Shown: positions 34,101 through 44,528 of the stretch, piece by piece | Numbering within the stretch: position 1 is the first letter of the stretch | How the letters are laid out: each line of letters opens with the position of its first letter | Assembly: GCA_019426215.1 (NCBI GenBank) | Contig: CM033404.1 | Location: forward strand, 3,596,001 to 3,660,000 | Source of the DNA: Buddleja alternifolia | Taxonomy: Eukaryota; Streptophyta; Magnoliopsida; Lamiales; Scrophulariaceae | Reading direction: 5' to 3' | DNA: 64,000 nucleotides | The notes under the pieces: model-generated | Seen by the model: only the letters and a program-made list of their open reading frames with translations | The model's database searches: none | What the model was told of the DNA's origin: nothing | Made by a program: the position numbers and the translations under genes

Positions 34101-37100
34101 CTAACCTAGCCCTAGGTCAGCGCAAACCTAGCCCGAAAATTTAAAAAAAAAAAAAAATAGGCTAGGTTAGCGCTAACCTAGACCTAGGTTAGCGCTAACC
34201 TAGCCTATAAATAATAAAAAAAAAAGAAAAATAGGAAAAAATAGAAAAATTATGTGTGTTTGCGCAAATCTAGCCTATGTTGGTGTATACCCAGCCTATT
34301 TTACACACACTACACACTTTCTATTCAACCACACACTTTTTGCACATACGACACACTTTTACACACACTACACCATTTTACGCACCATACACACTTTTAC
34401 CCACACACAGCATACATCTACACACACTACATAGTTTTTACACTCACTGGGCACTTTCAATTTATTTTAATTAATTAAATATATACAAACAAATATATAT
34501 ATATATATATAGATATATGTATATATGTACATATATTGATTTATTTCTAAAATACAATAAAAATGGAAAAAGGCCTGGGTTAGAGCAAATATAGCCTATG
34601 TTAGAGCAAACCTACCCTAGTTAGATGTAATATAGCCTAGGTTAGAGACGGTGGTGATTGCCGGACATGTCGCCGGCGTCGATGGTGGTTGCCGGACGTG
34701 TCGTCGACAATGGTGGTGGTCGCCGGAGGTCGGGGGTGGATGTCGGACGTGTCGCCGACAATGGTGGTGGTCGCCGGAGGACGGTGGTGGTCGCCGACGG
34801 TGGGGGTCGGTGGTGGTCGCCGGCGGTGGGGAGCACGTTGAATGCGAGAAAATACATAAATATATATATATATATATAATTAATTAATTTTTAATTAGTT
34901 ATATATATAAATATAATAAATTAATATATAATTATTTTTAAAAAAAGAAAATGGGCTAGGTTAGCGCTAACCTAGCCCTAGGTCAGCGCAAACCTAGCCC
35001 GAAAATTAAAAAAAAAAAGAAAAATAGGCTAGGTTAGCGCTAACCTAGACCTAGGTTAGCGCTAACCTAGCCTATAAATAATAAAAAAAAGAAAAATAGG
35101 AAAAAATAGAAAAATTATGTGTGTTTGCGCAAATCTAGCCTATGTTGGTGTATACCCAGCCTATTTTACACACACTACACACTTATTACTCAACCACACA
35201 CTTTTTGCACATACGACACACTTTTACACACACTACACCCTTTTACGCACCATACACACTTTTACCCACACACAACATACATCTACACACACTACATAGT
35301 TTTTACACTCACTGGGCACTTTCAATTTATTTTAATTAATTAAATATATACAAACAAATATATATATATATATATAGATATATGTATATATGTACATATA
35401 TTGATTTATTTCTAAAATACAATAAAAATGGAAAAAGGCCTGGGTTAGAGCAAATATAGCCTATGTTAGAGCAAACCTACCCTAGTTAGATGTAATATAG
35501 CCTAGGTTAGAGACGGTGGTGATTGCCGGACATGTCGCCGGCGTCGATGGTGGTTGCCGGACGTGTCGTCGACAATGGTGGTGGTCGCCGGAGGTCGGGG
35601 GTGGATGTCGGACGTGTCGCCGACAATGGTGGTGGTCGCCGGAGGACGGTGGTGGTGGTGGTCGCCGGCGGTGGGGAGCACGTTGAATGCGAGAAAATAC
35701 ATAAATATATATATATATATATATATAATTAATTAATTTTTAATTAGTTATATATATAAATATAATAAATTAATATATAATTATTTTAAAAAAAAGAAAA
35801 TGGGCTAGGTTAGCGCTAACCTAGCCCTAGGTCAGCGCAAACCTAGCCCGGAAATTAAAAAAAAAAAGAAAAATAGGCTAGGTTAGCGCTAACCTAGACC
35901 TAGGTTAGCGCTAACCTAGCCTATAAATAATAAAAAAAAAGAAAAATAGGAAAAAATAGAAAAATTATGTGTGTTTGCGCAAATCTAGCCTATGTTGGTG
36001 TATACCCAGCCTATTTTACACACACTACACACTTTCTACTCAACCACACACTTTTTGCACATACGACACACTTTTACACACACTACACCCTTTTACGCAC
36101 CATACACACTTTTACCCACACACAACATACATCTACACACACTACATAGTTTTTACACTCACTGGGCACTTTCAATTTATTTTAATTAATTAAATATATA
36201 CAAACAAATATATATATATATATATAGATATATGTATATATGTACATATATTGATTTATTTCTAAAATACAATAAAAATGGAAAAAGGCCTGGGTTAGAG
36301 CAAATATAGCCTATGTTAGAGCAAACCTACCCTAGTTAGATGTAATATAGCCTAGGTTAGAGACGGTGGTGATTGCCGGACATGTCGCCGGCGTCGATGG
36401 TGGTTGCCGGACGTGTCGTCGACAATGGTGGTGGTCGCCGGAGGTCGGGGGTGGATGTCGGACGTGTCGCCGACAATGGTGGTGGTCGCCGGAGGACGGT
36501 GGTGGTCGCCGACGGTGGGGGTCGGTGGTGGTCGCCGGCGGTGGGGAGCACGTTGAATGCGAGAAAATACATAAATATATATATATAATTATAATTAATT
36601 AATTTTTAATTAGTTATATATATAAATATAAAAAATTAATATATAATTATTTTGAAAAAAAGAAAATGGGCTAGGTTAGCGCTAACCTAGCCCTAGGTCA
36701 GCGCAAACCTAGCCCGGAAATTAAAAAAAAAGAAAAATAGGCTAGGTTAGTGCTAACCTAGACCTAGGTTAGCGCTAACCTAGCCTATAAATAATAAAAA
36801 AAAAGAAAAATAGGAAAAAATAGAAAAATTATGTGTGTTTGCGCAAATCTAGCCTATGTTGGTGTATACCCAGCCTATTTTACACACACTACACACTTTC
36901 TATTCAACCACACACTTTTTGCACATACGACACACTTTTACACACACTACACCCTTTTACGCACCATACACACTTTTACCCACACACAACATACATCTAC
37001 ACACACTACATAGTTTTTACACTCACTGGGCACTTTCAATTTATTTTAATTAATTAAATATATACAAACAAATATATATATATATAGATATATAGATATA

Positions 37101-40100
37101 TGTATATATGTACATATATTGATTTATTTCTAAAATACAATAAAAATGGAAAAAGGCCTGGGTTAGAGCAAATATAGCCTATGTTAGAGCAAACCTACCC
37201 TAGTTAGATGTAATATAGCCTAGGTTAGAGACGGTGGTGATTGCCGGACATGTCGCCGGCGTCGATGGTGGTTGCCGGACGTGTCGTCGACAATGGTGGT
37301 GGTCGCCGGAGGTCGGGGGTGGATGTCGGACGTGTCGACGACAATGGTGGTGGTCGCCGGAGGACGGTGGTGGTCGCCGACGGTGCGGGTCGGTGGTGGT
37401 CGCCGGCGGTGGGGAGCACGTTGAGTGCGAGAAAATACATAAATATATATATATATATATAATTAATTAATTTTTAATTAGTTATATATATAAATATAAT
37501 AAATTAATATATAATTATTTTAAAAAAAAGAAAATGGGCTAGGTTAGCGCTAACCTAGCCCTAGGTCAGCGCAAACCTAGCCCGGAAATTAAAAAAAAAA
37601 GAAAAATAGGCTAGGTTAGCGCTAACCTAGACCTAGGTTAGCGCTAACCTAGCCTAGAAATAATAAAAAAAAAGAAAAATAGGAAAAAATAGAAAAATTA
37701 TGTGTGTTTGCGCAAATCTAGCCTCTGTTGGTGTATACCCAGCCTATTTTACACACACTACACACTTTCTATTCAACAACACACTTTTTGCACATACGAC
37801 ACACTTTTACACACACTACACCCTTTTACGCACCATACACACTTTTACCCACACACAACATACATCTACACACACTACATAGTTTTTACACTCACTGGGC
37901 ACTTTCAATTTATTTTAATTAATTAAATATATACAAACAAATATATATATATATATATATAGATATATGTATATATGTACATATATTGATTTATTTCTAA
38001 AATACAATAAAAATGGAAAAAGGCCTGGGTTAGAGCAAATATAGCCTATGTTAGAGCAAACCTACCCTAGTTAGATGTAATATAGCCTAGGTTAGAGACG
38101 GTGGTGATTGCCGGACATGTCGCCGGCGTCGATGGTGGTTGCCGGACGTGTCGTCGACAATGGTGGTGGTCGCCGGAGGTCGGGGGTGGATGTCGGACGT
38201 GTCGCCGACAATGGTGGTGGTCGCCGGAGGACGGTGGTGGTCGCCGACGGTGGGGGTCGGTGGTGGTCGCCGGCGGTGGGGAGCACGTTGAATGCGAGAA
38301 AATACATAAATATATATATATATATTTATAATTAATTAATTTTTAATTAGTTATATATATAAATATAATAAATTAATATATAATTATTTTAAAAAAAAGA
38401 AAATGGGCTAGGTTAGCGCTAACCTAGCCCTAGGTCAGCGCAAACCTAGCCCGGAAATTAAAAAAAAAAAGAAAAATAGGCTAGGTTAGCGCTAACCTAG
38501 ACCTAGGTTAGCGCTAACCTAGCCTATAAATAATAAAAAAAAAAGAAAAATAGGAAAAAATAGAAAAATTATGTGTGTTTGCGCAAATCTAGCCTATGTT
38601 GGTGTATACCCAGCCTATTTTACACACACTACACACTTATTACTCAACCACACACTTTTTGCACATACGACACACTTTTACACACACTACACCCTTTTAC
38701 GCACCATACACACTTTTACCCACACACAACATACATCTACACACACTACATAGTTTTTACACTCACTGGGCACTTTCAATTTATTTTAATTAATTAAATA
38801 TATACAAACAAATATATATATATATATAGATATATGTATATATGTACATATATTGATTTATTTCTAAAATACAATAAAAATGGAAAAAGGCCTGGGTTAG
38901 AGCAAATATAGCCTATGTTAGAGCAAACCTACCCTAGTTAGATGTAATATAGCCTAGGTTAGAGACGGTGGTGATTGCCGGACATGTCGCCGGCGTCGAT
39001 GGTGGTTGCCGGACGTGTCGTCGACAATGGTGGTGGTCGCCGGAGGTCGGGGGTGGATGTCGGACGTGTCGCCGACAATGGTGGTGGTCGCCGGAGGACG
39101 GTGGTGGTCGCCGACGGTGGGGGTCGGTGGTGGTCGCCGGCGGTGGGGAGCACGTTGAGTGCGAGAAAATACATAAATATATATATATATATATAATTAA
39201 TTAAATTTTAATTAGTTATATATATAAATATAATAAATTAATATATAATTATTTTAAAAAAAAGAAAATGGGCTAGGTTAGCGCTAACCTAGCCCTAGGT
39301 CAGCGCAAACCTAGCCCGGAAATTAAAAAAAAAAAGAAAAATAGGCTAGGTTAGCGCTAACCTAGACCTAGGTTAGCGCTAACCTAGCCTATAAATAATA
39401 AAAAAAAAGAAAAATAGGAAAAAATAGAAAAATTATGTGTGTTTGCGCAAATCTAGCCTATGTTGGTGTATACCCAGCCTATTTTACACACACTACACAC
39501 TTTCTACTCAACCACACACTTTTTGCACATACGACACACTTTTACACACACTACACCCTTTTACGCACCATACACACTTTTACCCACACACAACATACAT
39601 CTACACACACTACATAGTTTTTACACTCACTGGGCACTTTCAATTTATTTTAATTAATTAAATATATACAAACAAATATATATATATATATAGATATATG
39701 TATATATGTACATATATTGATTTATTTCTAAAATACAATAAAAATGGAAAAAGGCCTGGGTTAGAGCAAATATAGCCTATGTTAGAGCAAACCTACCCTA
39801 GTTAGATGTAATATAGCCTAGGTTAGAGACGGTGGTGATTGCCGGACATGTCGCCGGCGTCGATGGTGGTTGCCGGACGTGTCGTCGACAATGGTGGTGG
39901 TCGCCGGAGGTCGGGGGTGGATGTCGGACGTGTCGCCGACAATGGTGGTGGTCGCCGGAGGACGGTGGTGGTCGCCGACGGTGGGGGTCGGTGGTGGTCG
40001 CCGGCGGTGGGGAGCACGTTGAATGCGAGAAAATACATAAATATATATATATATATTATAATTAATTAATTTTTAATTAGTTATATATATAAATATAATA

Positions 40101-41878
40101 AATTAATATATAATTATTTTAAAAAAAAGAAAATGGGCTAGGTTAGCGCTAACCTAGCCCTAGGTCAGCGCAAACCTAGCCCGGAAATTAAAAAAAAAAA
40201 AGAAAAATAGGCTAGGTTAGCGCTAACCTAGACCTAGGTTAGCGCTAACCTAGCCTATAAATAATAAAAAAAAAGAAAAATAGGAAAAAATAGAAAAATT
40301 ATGTGTGTTTGCGCAAATCTAGCCTATGTTGGTGTATACCCAGCCTATTTTACACACACTACACACTTTCTACTCAACCACACACTTTTTGCACATACGA
40401 CACACTTTTACACACACTACACCCTTTTACGCACCATACACACTTTTACCCACACACAACATACATCTACACACACTACATAGTTTTTACACTCACTGGG
40501 CACTTTCAATTTATTTTAATTAATTAAATATATACAAACAAATATATATATATATATATAGATATATGTATATATGTACATATATTGATTTATTTCTAAA
40601 ATACAATAAAAATGGAAAAAGGCCTGGGTTAGAGCAAATATAGCCTATGTTAGAGCAAACCTACCCTAGTTAGATGTAATATAGCCTAGGTTAGAGACGG
40701 TGGTGATTGCCGGACATGTCGCCGGCGTCGATGGTGGTTGCCGGACGTGTCGTCGACAATGGTGGTGGTCGCCGGAGGTCGGGGGTGGATGTCGGACGTG
40801 TCGCCGACAATGGTGGTGGTCGCCGGAGGACGGTGGTGGTCGCCGACGGTGGGGGTCGGTGGTGGTCGCCGGCGGTGGGGAGCACGTTGAATGCGAGAAA
40901 ATACATAAATATATATATATTTATAATTAATTAATTTTTAATTAGTTATATATATAAATATAATAAATTAATATATAATTATTTTAAAAAAAAGAAAATG
41001 GGCTAGGTTAGCGCTAACCTAGCCCTAGGTCAGCGCAAACCTAGCCCGGAAATTAAAAAAAAAAAGAAAAATAGGCTAGGTTAGCGCTAACCTAGACCTA
41101 GGTTAGCGCTAACCTAGCCTATAAATAATAAAAAAAAAGAAAAATAGGAAAAAATAGAAAAATTATGTGTGTTTGCGCAAATCTAGCCTATGTTGGTGTA
41201 TACCCAGCCTATTTTACACACACTACACACTTTCTATTCAACCACACACTTTTTGCACATACGACACACTTTTACACACACTACACCCTTTTACGCACCA
41301 TACACACTTTTACCCACACACAACATACATCTACACACACTACATAGTTTTTACACTCACTGGGCACTTTCAATTTATTTTAATTGATTAAATATATACA
41401 AACAAATATATATATATATATTTATAGATATATGTATATATGTACATATATTGATTTATTTCTAAAATACAATAAAAATGGAAAAAGGCCTGGGTTAGAG
41501 CAAATATAGCCTATGTTAGAGCAAACCTACCCTAGTTAGATGTAATATAGCCTAGGTTAGAGACGGTGGTGATTGCCGGACATGTCGCCGGCGTCGATGG
41601 TGGTTGCCGGACGTGTCGTCGACAATGGTGGTGGTCGCCGGAGGTCGGGGGTGGATGTCGGACGTGTCGCCGACAATGGTGGTGGTCGCCGGAGGACGGT
41701 GGTGGTCGCCGACGGTGGGGGTCGGTGGTGGTCGCCGGCGGTGGGGAGCACGTTGAATGCGAGAAAATACATAAATATATATATATTTATAATTAATTAA
41801 TTTTTAATTAGTTATATATATAAATATAAAAAATTAATATATAATTATTTTGAAAAAAAGAAAATGGGCTAGGTTAGC
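28147..41878 (+). repeat. Satellite array part B, ~866-bp unit, 16 copies
   Basis: Register points are 28210, 29089, 29938, 30803, 31668, 32520, 33386, 34252, 35117, 35967, 36831, 37700, 38571, 39435, 40301 and 41165. Spacing is 849-879 bp, mostly 864-866. Units are nearly identical; length changes come from AT-run length, a 15-bp loss near 29240, a 24-bp loss in the GC block near 35650 and a shortened AT block near 32275. In the unit at 33386 the GC block is about 33782-33980. The 26-bp perfect palindrome in that repeat lies at 33221-33246 and the 48-bp near-palindrome at 33294-33341. Short frames on both strands of the GC block recur only because the DNA is identical. Confidence 0.97.
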
Positions 41879-42880
41879 TGATAAGTCCATATTTTACAGT
41901 ATTTTATGCCCCATTGTAATATGATTTGATCGTTACTTTGATCATTTTTTATCCCTCATAATGCTTTGATTGGTATATATTTTGTTTTGTAGGATAAAAG
42001 TTGATTTACGCATGAAAGACTAGAAAAGAGATCCAAATTGAGCTTGAAATTGAAGAAAGAAACAAAAGAAGATAGTTGACGAAAGATTTTACACAATGCT
42101 CATATATAAATGAGGTTTTCGTCCTCTTACAGGCCGAATCATACTAAGGTTTCTTCTTCAATATTGTAGATCTATTTCTTAGCTTTGCGTAGCAACTTGA
42201 ATCAACTCAATCCGACATTTGTAGAGAGAGTTATGATCAAAATACGAAAGCTGTGAATTCTGCGTCAGAGGACCGCGGTCTGATAAGAGTTTGTGCCGCG
42301 GTCCAATTCTCCCGAAGCCCTAAAATTAAGTCCGCCGTTTCTCCCTTTATAACACACTTTTCTCTTGGAGAACAGGAACAAGAAATGCTCAAAAACACCA
42401 AGGGGAAGCCATGGGAAGTCCTAAGGAAGCTTGAAGAGCCATCTTCATCCTCATCATCATCATTTTCATCATCAAAGCTTGGATTCACACTTTATAATAG
42501 GGAGTAATTCAACTCTTTCTCTTGATTAGTATTTCAATTATGTCTTGTAGAGTTGTTGAATCACTTGTTGTTGTAGTATGAGCTAAGCATCTTTGTGGTT
42601 GGGTTATGTGAATACTTGTGATGTTTTGTGTTTAATGAATGATTAATTTCCGGATTTATTTACCTCTTGTTACATTGTTTGATTTTATGCTTAATGCTTT
42701 CACATGAATGATCACCATGTGTTTGATATAATGTTTGTCTTGAGACCGAGAGGAGATAGATAAAGGGAGATCGAAAAAATCAAACATCATAACGTAACAA
42801 TTGACTAGAGATGAATCGATTGCGGTGTGTGGCTTTTTGTGATAAGATGACCCGATTGAATGTAGGATCTTCGTAAACAA
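41879..42880 (+). repeat. LTR of another Ty3/gypsy-type element, inserted in the satellite
   Basis: Satellite sequence stops in mid-palindrome (aggttagc) and TGATAAGTCCATATTTTACA begins. This opening is typical of plant Athila/Tat LTRs. It is A/T-rich with a (tca)n patch near 42448-42472, and no coding domain is seen before the gap. The right border is lost in the N run, so a solo LTR and a full element cannot be told apart. Confidence 0.6.
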
Positions 42881-42980
42881 NNNNNNNNNNNNNNNNNNNN
42901 NNNNNNNNNNNNNNNNNNNNNNNNNNNNNNNNNNNNNNNNNNNNNNNNNNNNNNNNNNNNNNNNNNNNNNNNNNNNNNNN
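42881..42980. other. Assembly gap (100 N)
   Basis: Exactly 100 N, closing the right side of the satellite contig. Confidence 0.99.
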
Positions 42981-43726
42981 CTGCCGCTTACCTGAGGAAA
43001 TTTGTCACTGGGAGGAGTCTAATACGTTCCCCACTCAGGAGCGTAGTGATGGACAAGTCATACGTCAACCCTTCAAGTTGATCAAAAGAATAATGGGTTG
43101 TGAAAAATATCCCAAAATATAGGTTTAATATAACTCCTACAGAAGAAAAGAGACGATCTTGCTATGCAGGGGCCACATCCCCTTAGGAGCTCGAACCTTA
43201 GACTTTACGAGGGTTATTTCAACGATATTCGATATGAAATTGTGTATTAGAGACCCAACCTACTATAGATGCAAACATGATCATCTATTCTAATCGTGTT
43301 CCCTTAGAGTATTTTTCTTTGCAAATATAATAATAAAAATAGGTCAATTGAATAATATGAATGTATATGAATTTTTAAACCATAAAAATGGAAAATGAAA
43401 AGCTATATAACCTCAATTTTTACCCATAGATAACTTTGAAAAAACAAGTACTAGTGTAGTGGAAAGGTTGAAAAAAGTCGATAAAAGTGGACTTTCAGCT
43501 ACTCCACCTACACTTTGCTCGGGTCCAACTCATTGTGACGTCCTGTAGCAAGAACACAAAAAATTAGAAAGATTCCTGTGTCTGCTTTTTTTCCCTACTT
43601 CCTGCTTTTTTTCCTTACTTCCTAAATCAAAGCAAGTATAACTAAAGTTTTACAACACTTTAACAAAGTCTTGACAGCAAAAAGTACAAAATTATAGTAT
43701 CCACTCACTTTATTTTCCCATCCCGG
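42981..43726. other. Interval after the gap, no gene seen
   Basis: No coding similarity or clear element ends are seen. The first 100 bp after the gap may still belong to a retroelement, but I cannot show it. Confidence 0.4.
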
Positions 43727-44222
43727 TTAAACTCCTAAACTTCTTTCACTTTCTTATTATTGGGCCTGCAGCAGTTCACTCCTGACCATTGGATATAGAA
43801 GCTCGTGTTTCATCATTGATCCTATGGTCTATGATGTCATGGGTGTCAGGACCGGTGGTATTTTTTGCAACTCGCCCTTAAATTCCCGTTAAACTCTCCC
43901 AAACACATTTCACTTTCGAATTATAGGGTGATGACGATCCATTCTTGACCATGGTTTATAAATATAAGGGTCGTGTCTTTCATCAATCATCCTACATCTA
44001 GGATGTCGGGTGTCAAGTGTCAAGACTGGTGGGGTACTTTCACCATCCTCCCTTAAATCCCCATTAAAATCCCAAACACATTTCACTTTCAAATCATCCT
44101 AGTTGGGACGGTCTACTCATGACCATTGGATATAAAAGCTGGTGTTTTTCACCCATTATTCCTACAGTCTTGGATGTACCGAGTATGAGGGCCCGGTGGT
44201 CTTTTTCACCCCCCCACCCCAA
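43727..44222 (+). repeat. Three diverged tandem copies of a ~165-bp unit in the RDK1-like promoter
   Basis: Units start near 43727, 43888 and 44064. Each contains in order: ttaaa-ctccc/aaacacatttcacttt, a 'tgaccattggatata-aag' block, 'gtgtttcatcattgatccta', 'ggatgtc' and 'ggtggtatttt'. The third unit ends about 300 bp before the start codon. Confidence 0.8.
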
Positions 44223-44336
44223 CCTCGGTCTTGGATGCACGAGGAGTATTGTTCCCGTTGCATCCTAAAATTACATCAAATTATCCTTATAACAGACAGA
44301 ACCAAGTAAAACACCACAAGCCCCATTTGGTTCTCT

Positions 44337-44461
44337 GCTCTCTCTCTCTCTCTCTCTCTCTAATCCCACTAACTTCCCTTAAAATTTCCCAATCTTTTTT
44401 TGGTTCACCAAAACAAACATCTCAATAGTTGTTTACCCTCTCTCTCTCTCTCTCCCTTTCT
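44337..44461 (+). promoter_or_regulatory. CT-rich leader of the pseudokinase gene
   Basis: Two (CT)n tracts, 44337-44361 and 44439-44455, lie 70-190 bp before the start codon. Pyrimidine tracts like these are common in plant core promoters and 5' leaders. The transcription start is not known. Confidence 0.5.
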
Positions 44462-44491
44462 TCCTCGTGAAATAGGACAGTTTCCTGCACT

Positions 44492-44524
44492 ATGAACTCT
44501 TGTGAGCTTCTTTTCAGTTCCTAA
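44492..44524 (+). promoter_or_regulatory. Upstream ORF of 10 codons
   Basis: ATG AAC TCT TGT... encodes MNSCELLFSS and stops at TAA 44522-44524, five bases before the main ATG at 44529. If the leader includes it, ribosomes would have to reinitiate or skip it. Confidence 0.45.
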
Positions 44525-44528
44525 AACA

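Noticed and set aside
20737..41800. Recurring open frames of 60-84 aa on both strands of every satellite unit
   Set aside because: They lie in simple-sequence GC-rich or CA-rich DNA, exist in several frames at once and are conserved only because the units are identical. No start context, domain or codon pattern supports a product.
19618..41878. Ribosomal spacer or telomere-like array
   Set aside because: No rRNA gene is seen at any edge, and the motifs (GGTTAGCGCTAACC) are not TTTAGGG. I cannot exclude a spacer of unknown origin without a search.
41879..42880. A host gene near 42.2-42.5 kb suggested by short frames on both strands
   Set aside because: The frames are short and lie in sequence that starts like a gypsy LTR at a sharp satellite border; no domain is seen.
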